DNA from: JAWXBM01 sp034440115
Lineage (GTDB): Bacteria > Pseudomonadota > Gammaproteobacteria > Xanthomonadales > SZUA-36
Assembly: GCA_034440115.1 (NCBI GenBank)
Contig: JAWXBM010000024.1
Span: forward strand, 1-14,697
Length of the DNA: 14,697 nucleotides
Direction of reading: 5' to 3'
A program made the position numbers and the translations under genes. Each line of letters opens with the position of its first letter. The stretch's first letter is position 1. Positions 1-6,749 of the stretch are shown here, one piece after another. The notes under the pieces were generated by a model, which was not told the origin of the DNA, ran no database searches, and worked only from the letters and a program-made list of their open reading frames with translations.

Positions 1-7
1 CTTTGAT

Positions 8-655
8 TCAATTCGCATGCGGTGTGAAATGTTGGGGAAACAACTGGCAGAGAAACATGCGGCACGTTTGCCGGGCACGTTCACGACTCATACCCCGCGG
101 ATCAACCAGCAGATCCAGCCAGAGTCCAGCACTCATGGCCGACAAGCCACTGGTGATGGAATCTGCGTCCAAAGACTGATACTTGCCTTCCTCAATCAAG
201 GCCTTCACCAGCTCGCTGAGCTTGCGGTCATAGCCCCGGTCGCGTTCGGCGCACAACTTGCGGTAGGTCGGACGCGATTTGGTTTCACTCCAGTAAGCAA
301 ACCACACAGCTATCTTGGTACGGTCACAAACTGCCGGACAAAAGTCTACGTTAACCAGTGCTTCCAACTGCTCCGCATGGCTTGGGCCTGCAGTGGCAAG
401 CGCTTTTTCCCAGGCATCCTTGTATTCATCGGCTACCGACCTGAGGGTTTCAATCAACAAGCCCTGCTTTGATTGGAAATGCAGGTTGACAATGCCCTGG
501 CTCAGATTGGCTTCACTCGCCACCGTGGCCACTGTGGTATCGGACAAGCCAAACTTGGCAATCGACTGAATTGTGGCCTGAATCAACTGTTGCCGGCGCG
601 CTTCCTTGGAAGCTGTGCGCTTGCTGGTTGCAGACGATGCAATGACAGCGCTCAA
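8..655 (-). CDS. TetR/AcrR-family regulator, BetI-like
   Basis: A 215-residue DNA-binding repressor, likely controlling the catabolic genes that diverge from it. The N-terminal TetR domain spans roughly residues 17-65, with the helix-turn-helix near 38-60 (TTVATVASEANLSQGIVNLH) followed by the usual F-x-S-K-x-x-L segment. The C-terminal half resembles the BetI ligand domain: a VWFAYWSE stretch near residue 117, a later LWLDLLVDP stretch, and a final F-L-x-x-L-F-P. BetI itself answers to choline; that this protein senses a quaternary or methylated amine is inference. The start must be TTG at 655: an in-frame TGA lies six codons upstream, no ATG occurs before the HTH, and the ribosome site is poor, which would suit low-level repressor expression. 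The sole regulator in the window, it faces away from the nine-gene set across 262 nt. Not called betI because no choline oxidation genes are adjacent. Confidence 0.93.
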   Translation of the reverse strand: MSAVIASSATSKRTASKEARRQQLIQATIQSIAKFGLSDTTVATVASEANLSQGIVNLHFQSKQGLLIETLRSVADEYKDAWEKALATAGPSHAEQLEALVNVDFCPAVCDRTKIAVWFAYWSETKSRPTYRKLCAERDRGYDRKLSELVKALIEEGKYQSLDADSITSGLSAMSAGLWLDLLVDPRGMSRERARQTCRMFLCQLFPQHFTPHAN

Positions 656-753
656 GACTCGGGCCCGCTTTCACTGGATACTGAAATTAGTAACATTAAC
701 CTTTACCTCGTCTGACAGCCGCCGTGTGCCATCCACAAACGGTTTTTTTATTC

Positions 754-782
754 TTGGCAGGGTACGCCAGTTTGAATAGAAT
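754..782 (+). promoter_or_regulatory. Predicted sigma70-type promoter for the catabolic operon
   Basis: TTGGCA (754-759) and TAGAAT (777-782) are separated by 17 nt; each hexamer matches the sigma70 consensus at five of six positions. Transcription would begin near 789, giving a leader of about 130 nt before the aminotransferase start at 918. It is the best promoter-like match I found in the gap and points into the operon. No experimental support; found by eye. Confidence 0.5.
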
Positions 783-831
783 GCGGATAGCCTTACTGGG
801 CAACACTATAAGCGCTTAGCCATTCCATTGC

Positions 832-853
832 AATGAATGAACAATCATTCATT
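832..853. promoter_or_regulatory. Perfect inverted repeat, probable TetR-family operator
   Basis: AATGAATGA and TCATTCATT form 9-bp perfect arms around the 4-nt centre ACAA, 22 bp in all. Size, symmetry and position between a TetR-family gene and its divergent target are typical of TetR-family operators. It lies about 45-65 nt downstream of the predicted start of transcription, so repression could act as a roadblock, or a second promoter overlapping the repeat could be used. The two ATG triplets inside it are not credible starts. Assignment to the regulator at 8-655 is inference. Confidence 0.65.
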
Positions 854-906
854 TATCTGGACAGGCAAGGGTCGCTTGTGTCAACCTATACCGGCTCAAA
901 TTCACC

Positions 907-912
907 AAGAGG
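907..912 (+). promoter_or_regulatory. Ribosome binding site fixing the aminotransferase start
   Basis: AAGAGG sits 5 nt before the ATG at 918. The longer reading that begins at ATG 837 starts inside the inverted repeat, has no ribosome site, and adds 27 residues that do not look like the family. This site therefore decides the start at 918. Confidence 0.6.
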
Positions 913-917
913 TTTAT

Positions 918-2258
918 ATGCGTCGCTCACTGCAGCGTTCAAACGAACACTTTCGCCAGGCTTCTGCAGCCATGCCGATGGGTGTATCTTCCAACTTCCG
1001 TTACTGGGGCGACGACAAAACGCTCTATGCAGACCATGGCAAAGGCGCGCGCTTGTGGGACATTGATGGCAATGAATACATCGACTACCGGCTGGGTTAC
1101 GGCCCCGCCATTCTGGGTTACGCCGACCCCCGTGTTGATGAGGCCGCTATCGAAGGCATGAAAGTAGGTGGTGTTTTCGCGCTGTCCACCGAACTGGAAT
1201 ACGACGTTGCCAGCCGGATTTCGCGCATGGTTCCGGCCGCAGAAATGGTGCGGTTTTCAAATTCCGGCACTGAAGCGGTGATGGCTGCATTGCGACTGGC
1301 AAAGGCCTTCACCCGCAAAGACTCACACATTATTGTTGAAGGCGGTTATCACGGCATCTTTGATTCGGTGTTGTGGTATGCCGATATCGAAGAGTGGGAT
1401 GAATCCAAGGGTGGCCAGCCGAATGTCGAGGTTGAAAGTCACGGCGTACCGCAAATATTGAAAAAGCTCACGCATTTCACACCGCTGAATGATGCTGATT
1501 ACCTGGAAGATCTGCTGAAAAGGCACCACCATGAAATCGGTGCCTTTCTGGTTGAACCCATCATGGGCAATTGCTGTTCCATTCAAGCCACTCGCGAGTA
1601 CATGCAAGCCGCGCGCATGCTGTGTGAAAAATACCATGTCATCATGATCGTTGACGAAGTAAAAACCGGCTTCCGCGTGGCCCGCGGCGGCGTGCAGGAA
1701 TTACTTGGCATAAAAGCCGACCTGTGCACCTTTGCCAAGGCGATGGGAAATGGTTATCCCATTTCGGCCGTTGCCGGACGCAAAGACATCATGATGCAGG
1801 TTGCCAACGGCGTGTCGCATGGCGGCACCTATACCTGTCACTCAGTTTCCCTCGCTGCAGCCAATCGCTGCCTGCAGATTCTCGATGAAACACCGGCACT
1901 GGAGAACATTGCCAAATATGGCAACGACTTGCGTGACGGCATGAGCAAAGTTCTGAGAGATCGCGGAATACGACATTGCTTTACCGGCCACGGCTCCATG
2001 AGCGGTTTGTTCTTCAATGCAGAAGCGCCGACCAATTACCGGGATTGGCTGAATTCCGATTACACTTTTTATGACACCATGGCTCCCAAATTGCACGACC
2101 TCGGTATATTGTGTGAGCCGGACTCACGCGAACCCTGGTTTGTTTGTGAGGCACACGAGCAGTCCTGTCTCACCCAAACGGTTGCAGCTTTTGAAAGCGC
2201 CGTGGATGAAACACTGGAAGAATTGAAAGATACAGATAGAGCCAAAGCTACAGCCTGA
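918..2258 (+). CDS. Class III PLP-dependent aminotransferase
   Basis: A 446-residue fold-type I PLP enzyme of the class III family (acetylornithine/omega-amino acid transaminases and glutamate-1-semialdehyde aminomutase). Visible motifs: the N-terminal W-D-I-D-G-N-E-Y-I-D strand (47-56); the phosphate loop SNSGTEA (114-120); YHG (144-146) for ring stacking; VDEV with Asp246 for the pyridine nitrogen; and the Schiff-base lysine Lys274 in TFAKAMGNG. Overall layout resembles glutamate-1-semialdehyde aminomutase-like proteins, but there is no haem-synthesis context. As first gene of the operon it probably moves an amino group between a pathway intermediate and a keto acid; the donor cannot be read from sequence. 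Several cysteines (219, 220, 236, 270) are unremarkable. The next gene begins 25 nt downstream. Family certain, substrate unknown. Confidence 0.93.
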   Translation: MRRSLQRSNEHFRQASAAMPMGVSSNFRYWGDDKTLYADHGKGARLWDIDGNEYIDYRLGYGPAILGYADPRVDEAAIEGMKVGGVFALSTELEYDVASRISRMVPAAEMVRFSNSGTEAVMAALRLAKAFTRKDSHIIVEGGYHGIFDSVLWYADIEEWDESKGGQPNVEVESHGVPQILKKLTHFTPLNDADYLEDLLKRHHHEIGAFLVEPIMGNCCSIQATREYMQAARMLCEKYHVIMIVDEVKTGFRVARGGVQELLGIKADLCTFAKAMGNGYPISAVAGRKDIMMQVANGVSHGGTYTCHSVSLAAANRCLQILDETPALENIAKYGNDLRDGMSKVLRDRGIRHCFTGHGSMSGLFFNAEAPTNYRDWLNSDYTFYDTMAPKLHDLGILCEPDSREPWFVCEAHEQSCLTQTVAAFESAVDETLEELKDTDRAKATA

Positions 2259-2268
2259 TGGCAGCCTG

Positions 2269-2274
2269 AAGGAG
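2269..2274 (+). promoter_or_regulatory. Shine-Dalgarno site supporting a TTG start
   Basis: AAGGAG lies 9 nt before TTG at 2284. The TTG is the only in-frame start that keeps the short N-terminal lead expected before the dinucleotide-binding strand, and the nearby ATG at 2294 is out of frame. Confidence 0.6.
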
Positions 2275-2283
2275 ATTCCCGCA

Positions 2284-3900
2284 TTGAAGAAATATGATGC
2301 CATCGTGGTCGGTGCCGGCCATAACGGTCTGACCAACGCAGCTTACCTGGCCAAGGCCGGCATGAATGTCCTTATGGTTGAGAAGAACGACTGGATAGGC
2401 GGCGCTTCAGTCAGTCGCGAGTTGCACAAGGGCTGGATTTATTCCAACTGCTCTTATGTTTGCAGCCTGTTACGACCGGAAGTATTTCGCAGCCTGAACC
2501 TGCAGAAATATGGCCTGCAGATTGTGCCTTACGGTGGCAGTTGCACCATGGCACAGAACGGCGACATCCTCGGCAGTTATGTTGATGGCGACGTCGACCG
2601 CCGCGAAATGGCGCGTCACAGCCAACGCGATGCCGATGCTTCAGTGCGCTATAACCGCGACATCATGCGTCAGTGCCGCTTTATCCGTAAGTTCCTGTTG
2701 CGCATGGCGCCGGATCCAACCTCATTCAAGCTGCGTGACCTTAAGGAAATGTTCTACCTCAGCAAGGAATTCAACAAGCTGGGTGAAGACGTGATCTACG
2801 ACATGATGCGTTTCTACACCATGAGCATCTCGGATTTCCTCGACGAGTATTTCGAAAGCCCGCTGATCAAGGGGGCCTATGCTGGCAGCGCCATTATCGG
2901 CAGTGCGCTCGGCCCGATGTCGCCCGGTACCGCTTATGTATTGCTGCATCATGCCATGGGCGAAGTGGATGGCAATATGGGTGCGTGGGGATTCGCGCGT
3001 GGTGGCATGGGTGCGGTGGCCAAGGCGATGGCTGGCTGCTTTGCGGATCACGGTGGCGAAACCATTTGCGGCTCAGGCGTGGAGCAGATCATCGTCAAAA
3101 ACGGCAAGGTTACTGGTGTTGCGTTGGAAAACGGTGATGAGCACTACAGCGATGTAGTGGTCTCCAATATGACTTTCCCACGTACTTTCCTGGAATGCAT
3201 GGACGAGAAAGACCTGTCACCTTCATTCCTTAAGAAAGTAAAACACTTCAAGATTCGCGGCTCCTCCGGCAAGTTGAATATCGCGCTGGATGGCCTGCCA
3301 AATTTCCCCGCTCTGAAAAACAACCCGGAACTGATCAAGGGCGATATGCATTTGATTGATTCCATGGAACGTCTGGAACGCGCTTACGATGATTGGAAGA
3401 ACGGCATCTGGTCCCGGGACCCCTACATCGACATGCTGATTCCTTCACTCACTGATCCGACTATGGCACCGCCGGGCAAACATTTCATGTCGGTATTCGT
3501 GCAGTATGTCCCACCAAAAGTGAAGGGCAAGGACTGGACCGACGAGCAACGTGACCAGTTCGGACAGACCGTGATAAACCAGATCGAAGACTATTCCCCC
3601 GGCTTCAAGAAGCTGATCCTGCACGCCGAGGTGAGAACCCCGCGCGAGCTGGAAAACGAAGTGGGCCTGACCGAAGGCAATATTTTCCAGGGCGAACTGA
3701 CCATGGATCAATTGATGTTCAACCGCCCTATCCCCGGCTTTGCACAATATCGCGGCCCGGTGAAAGGCTTGTATATGTGCGGCTCCTCAAACCATCCTGG
3801 CGGCGGCGTAATGGCAGCACCAGGCGCCAACGCGGCACGGGAAATTCTGTCCGACTTGCGACGAACCAATACCGTACCGGAGGGCTGGCTCGATGACTAA
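2284..3900 (+). CDS. FAD-dependent oxidoreductase, phytoene-desaturase-like (COG1233), copy 1
   Basis: A 538-residue soluble flavoprotein. The N-terminal Rossmann fold carries GAGHNG (10-15), with Glu33 ending the second strand for the FAD ribose and a following GG (39-40). The C-terminal FAD-contact segment is at 495-518, with G-L-Y-M-C-G and a P-G-G-G-V run. This is the architecture of the COG1233 family, which includes carotenoid desaturases and uncharacterised amine-oxidase-like enzymes; the missing carotenoid genes and the amine context argue against carotenoid synthesis. It probably oxidises a C-N or C-C bond of the pathway substrate. Translation starts at TTG behind a good ribosome site. 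Its last 8 nt overlap the start of a paralogue (shared sequence ATGACTAA), suggesting translational coupling and possibly a joint complex. Family sure, substrate unknown. Confidence 0.92.
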   Translation: MKKYDAIVVGAGHNGLTNAAYLAKAGMNVLMVEKNDWIGGASVSRELHKGWIYSNCSYVCSLLRPEVFRSLNLQKYGLQIVPYGGSCTMAQNGDILGSYVDGDVDRREMARHSQRDADASVRYNRDIMRQCRFIRKFLLRMAPDPTSFKLRDLKEMFYLSKEFNKLGEDVIYDMMRFYTMSISDFLDEYFESPLIKGAYAGSAIIGSALGPMSPGTAYVLLHHAMGEVDGNMGAWGFARGGMGAVAKAMAGCFADHGGETICGSGVEQIIVKNGKVTGVALENGDEHYSDVVVSNMTFPRTFLECMDEKDLSPSFLKKVKHFKIRGSSGKLNIALDGLPNFPALKNNPELIKGDMHLIDSMERLERAYDDWKNGIWSRDPYIDMLIPSLTDPTMAPPGKHFMSVFVQYVPPKVKGKDWTDEQRDQFGQTVINQIEDYSPGFKKLILHAEVRTPRELENEVGLTEGNIFQGELTMDQLMFNRPIPGFAQYRGPVKGLYMCGSSNHPGGGVMAAPGANAAREILSDLRRTNTVPEGWLDD

Positions 3901-5452
3901 TCAAATTAATAGCGTTGTTGTAGTTGGCGGCGGCCATAACGGCCTGGTGTGTGCGACTTACCTGGCCAAGGCCGGTAAGAAGGTCACCGTGCTGGAAGCT
4001 GCAAAGCAAGTTGGCGGCGCTTGCGTCACGCGTGAGTTCGCCCCGGATTTCCGGGTTTCTGCTGGCGCACATTTGTCTTATCTGCTGGATGCCGATATCC
4101 GCAAGGAATTGGGCCTGGATAGCCACGGTCTGAGCATGGCAGCCGAAAAGATCGGTAGTGTTGCACTGAGCCCGAATGGCCAGCACCTCTACTTTGAAGG
4201 CGAGAATGTCAGCGGCGAAGGCCTGAACGAACGCGACCTTCAAGGCATGAAAGAATACCGCCGCTTCATGGCCAAATTCGCCGGCATTATCGGCAAACTG
4301 CACAATCGCATTCCACCGCGCGTGGGTACCAAGGATCGCGGCGATCTGATTGACTTAGGCAAGCTGGCTCTCGAAATTCGCTTGATGGGCACCGATGATA
4401 TGCGGGAGTTCCTGCGCATTGCCGCCATCAATATTTACGATGTGCTGCAGGAAAACTTTGATAACGAGTTGCTGAAAGGTGCGCTGGCACTGGATGCGGT
4501 ACTCGGCACCAAGTCAGCACCACGTTCCAACAACAGCGTGTTCACCGCCCTGCACCGGATGAGTGGCAACAATGGCCATGGCGCTGGTGTACTTTCCATT
4601 CCCAGAGGCGGTATGGGTGCTATTGCTGATGCCCTGGCCGCAGCAGCCAAAAAAGCGGGCGCGGATATTCGTACCAACAGCCCGGTCAAGCGCATTCTGA
4701 TGGACTTCGACAAGGTCAGTGGCGTGGAACTGGAAAACGGCGAGCAAATACTGGCCGATATCGTGGTTTCCAATGCAGATCCGAAAACCACTTTCCTCGA
4801 TTTGCTCGGCGCCCGTAACATCGAGGCTGGTCTTGCCCATCGCATCAAGCATCTGCGCAGCAAGGGCAACACCGCCAAGTTGCATTTGGCTTTAAGCGAT
4901 CTGCCCCACTTCAAGGGCCTGGATGCCTCCAAACTGGGGCAGCGATTACTGATTGCACCCAGTCAGGAGTATGTAGATCACGCCTTCAACCACTGCAAGT
5001 ACGGTGAGTTTTCTGCCGAACCTGTGTTTGAGATCACCATCCCCAGCATTCACGACAGCAGCCTGGCACCGCCTGGGCAGCACGTGCTTTCAGCCGTGGT
5101 GCAATATGCCCCGCGTGACCTGAAGGAAGGCTGGAACAGCGGTAAGGCGGCCTTTACCGAAGTGGTGCTGAATACGCTGGAGCAGTACGCGCCAAATATT
5201 CGCTCCAAGGCCGTGGTCGCTGAGTTACTGACACCGGAAGATATCGAACAGCAGTTCCGCATCCATGGTGGGCACTGGCATCATGCTGAGATGGCCATGG
5301 ACCAGTTCTTTATGCTGCGTCCGGTGCCATACGCTGCGCAGTACCACACGCCGGTTAACGGCCTGTATCTGTGCGGCGCGGGTAGCCATCCAGGTGGCGG
5401 TGTGATGGGCAGCGCAGGCCGCAACGCCGCTCGCGCTATCATCGGCAAATAG
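3893..5452 (+). CDS. FAD-dependent oxidoreductase, phytoene-desaturase-like (COG1233), copy 2
   Basis: A 519-residue paralogue of the preceding protein. The Rossmann motif GGGHNG lies at 12-17, Glu35 ends the second strand, and the C-terminal FAD segment (490-519) has G-L-Y-L-C-G and P-G-G-G-V. The two copies align along their length: both have an HNGL-x(5)-YLAKAG stretch after the glycine motif, and M-D-Q-(L/F) before R-P-(I/V)-P near the C terminus. They are nevertheless clearly diverged, so this is an old duplication and not a recent one. The start overlaps the previous stop by 8 nt. Such tightly coupled pairs may act as a heteromer or on successive intermediates; neither can be shown from sequence. 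No signal peptide or membrane segment is seen. Confidence 0.92.
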   Translation: MTNQINSVVVVGGGHNGLVCATYLAKAGKKVTVLEAAKQVGGACVTREFAPDFRVSAGAHLSYLLDADIRKELGLDSHGLSMAAEKIGSVALSPNGQHLYFEGENVSGEGLNERDLQGMKEYRRFMAKFAGIIGKLHNRIPPRVGTKDRGDLIDLGKLALEIRLMGTDDMREFLRIAAINIYDVLQENFDNELLKGALALDAVLGTKSAPRSNNSVFTALHRMSGNNGHGAGVLSIPRGGMGAIADALAAAAKKAGADIRTNSPVKRILMDFDKVSGVELENGEQILADIVVSNADPKTTFLDLLGARNIEAGLAHRIKHLRSKGNTAKLHLALSDLPHFKGLDASKLGQRLLIAPSQEYVDHAFNHCKYGEFSAEPVFEITIPSIHDSSLAPPGQHVLSAVVQYAPRDLKEGWNSGKAAFTEVVLNTLEQYAPNIRSKAVVAELLTPEDIEQQFRIHGGHWHHAEMAMDQFFMLRPVPYAAQYHTPVNGLYLCGAGSHPGGGVMGSAGRNAARAIIGK

Positions 5453-5468
5453 GCAAGGGATAAAAAAC

Positions 5469-6707
5469 ATGACCGAATCCGATATGCAAGCCCCGAATAT
5501 GCAAGCCCCTGATATGCAGGCACGGGATCACTTCAAGCACCACGTCTATCCCAGCCCGTTTTATTCGCGGCAGAAAGAAGCTAACAAGCTGAAGGAATGG
5601 TCACGCTGGGCCGATTATTTGTCGGTGCCAGCCTATTACGATGCTTCACTGGAATACTTTGCTGGCCGCAACAGCTGTGCTGTGTTTGATCTGACTCCCA
5701 TGATCAAACACCGCGTCAGTGGCCCGGATGCTCTGCCCTACCTCAATCGCCTGGTCACGCGCGATGTCACCAAGTTGAAGCCAGGCCGCGTGGGTTACGC
5801 AGTATGGTGCAACGAAGGTGGACAGGTGATTGACGACGGCACCATTTTCCACCTGCCCGAAGGCGGCACTTATCGCGTCTGCTCACAAGAACGCCAGCTG
5901 GACTGGTTCCTGACCTGCGCCGATGGCTTTGAGGTGGAAGTCGTGGACGAAACCCATGAAGTTGCGGGTCTGGCATTGCAAGGCCCCACCAGCTGCGCCG
6001 TGCTGAAAGAGATGGGTTTGACCGGTATCGAAGATCTCACCCCCTTTGGCCTGCGGAATTTCGACTTCCAGGGCACCACGCTGGAAGTCTCGCGTACCGG
6101 CTACACCGGCGATTTGGGTTATGAATTGTGGATCGCTCCCTCGCATGCAGAAGCCCTGTGGGACGCCTTGTTCGAAGCCGGTAAGCTTCGCGGCATCTGG
6201 GCCATGGGCAGCGAAGCCCTGGAAATGTTGCGTGTAGAAGCGGGCTTTATCCTCGCTGGCGTGGACTTTCTTCCGGCGCAGGAAGCGGTTCGCCCTAGCC
6301 ACACCCGTTCGCCTTTTGAATTGGGGCTGGAATGGCTGGTGGACTTCAACAAGCCGGTGTTCAATGGCCGCAGCGCTTTACTCAAAGAAAAACAACAGGG
6401 TTCGCGTTATCGCTTGGTAAAACTGGATATCGAAGGCAATAAGGTTGCCCACGATTCCTATGTTTATACCAAGGACAAGAAATACGCCGGCACCATCACT
6501 TCATCAATGTGGTCGCCTTCCGCCAAGGCCAGTATTGCCCTGGCCTCGCTGGACATGCCGCATGGCAAGCCCGGTGAAGAACTGCTGGTGGAGATTTACT
6601 ACAAGCGTGAGCTGAAGTGGAGCCGCGTGATGGCACCCTGCCGCGTGGTCGAGAACGTATTCTGGGATCCACCGCGTAAGCGGCAAACACCCGCGGCCGA
6701 TTTTTAA
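5469..6707 (+). CDS. GcvT-like folate-dependent aminomethyl/methyl transferase
   Basis: A 412-residue member of the aminomethyltransferase family: glycine cleavage T protein, dimethylglycine/sarcosine dehydrogenase C-terminal domains, DMSP demethylase DmdA and the aryl-O-demethylase LigM. The folate-binding domain spans about 60-270 and shows GGQVIDDG (117-124), with the aspartate expected near folate, and GYTGDLGYELW (211-221), the family's T-G-(D/E)-x-G-Y-E signature. The C-terminal barrel domain covers about 310-395. It likely passes a methyl or methylene group from the substrate to tetrahydrofolate. No gcvH or gcvP is near, so glycine cleavage is unlikely. The N terminus is odd: after MTESD come three five-residue repeats beginning MQA. 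The ATG at 5469 is favoured because AAGGGA lies 8 nt upstream (5455-5460). DmdA-like function is possible but unproven. Confidence 0.9.
   Translation: MTESDMQAPNMQAPDMQARDHFKHHVYPSPFYSRQKEANKLKEWSRWADYLSVPAYYDASLEYFAGRNSCAVFDLTPMIKHRVSGPDALPYLNRLVTRDVTKLKPGRVGYAVWCNEGGQVIDDGTIFHLPEGGTYRVCSQERQLDWFLTCADGFEVEVVDETHEVAGLALQGPTSCAVLKEMGLTGIEDLTPFGLRNFDFQGTTLEVSRTGYTGDLGYELWIAPSHAEALWDALFEAGKLRGIWAMGSEALEMLRVEAGFILAGVDFLPAQEAVRPSHTRSPFELGLEWLVDFNKPVFNGRSALLKEKQQGSRYRLVKLDIEGNKVAHDSYVYTKDKKYAGTITSSMWSPSAKASIALASLDMPHGKPGEELLVEIYYKRELKWSRVMAPCRVVENVFWDPPRKRQTPAADF
5484..5528 (+). repeat. Three tandem 15-bp repeats in the start of the GcvT-like gene
   Basis: Units at 5484-5498, 5499-5513 and 5514-5528 each begin ATGCA(A/G)GC and encode MQAPN, MQAPD and MQARD. 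They lie before the conserved domain, so copy number could vary without harming the fold. Each unit also supplies an in-frame ATG. Confidence 0.8.
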
Positions 6708-6719
6708 GCTTGGTAGTGG

Positions 6720-6744
6720 TGGGGTCAGAATTATTCTGACCCCA
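6720..6744. repeat. REP-like palindrome between the GcvT-like and CoA-ligase genes
   Basis: A perfect inverted repeat with 12-bp arms, TGGGGTCAGAAT and ATTCTGACCCCA, around a single T. GGGGTCAG/CTGACCCC palindromes are, from general knowledge, common interspersed repeats in proteobacterial genomes and are often linked to REP-associated tyrosine transposases; no such transposase is in this window. It fills the 42-nt gap and ends only 5 nt before the next start codon, so its hairpin would cover the ribosome-loading region. It has no following T tract and is not a classic terminator. Confidence 0.7.
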
Positions 6745-6749
6745 AAATT

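Noticed and set aside
656..720. Imperfect palindrome around TTAGTAACATTAA near the regulator as an operator
   Set aside because: Only four of six paired positions match, far weaker than the perfect repeat at 832-853.
837..917. Extended N terminus of the aminotransferase from ATG 837
   Set aside because: The start falls inside the inverted repeat and has no ribosome site; ATG 918 has AAGAGG at the right distance and begins where the family does.
2284..5452. Carotenoid biosynthesis (phytoene desaturase crtI-like pair)
   Set aside because: The proteins share the fold, but no phytoene synthase, cyclase or prenyl transferase is present and all neighbours fit amine/acyl-CoA catabolism.
5469..6707. 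Glycine cleavage system T protein
   Set aside because: No gcvH, gcvP or lpd is adjacent, the N and C termini differ from standard GcvT, and the operon context is different.
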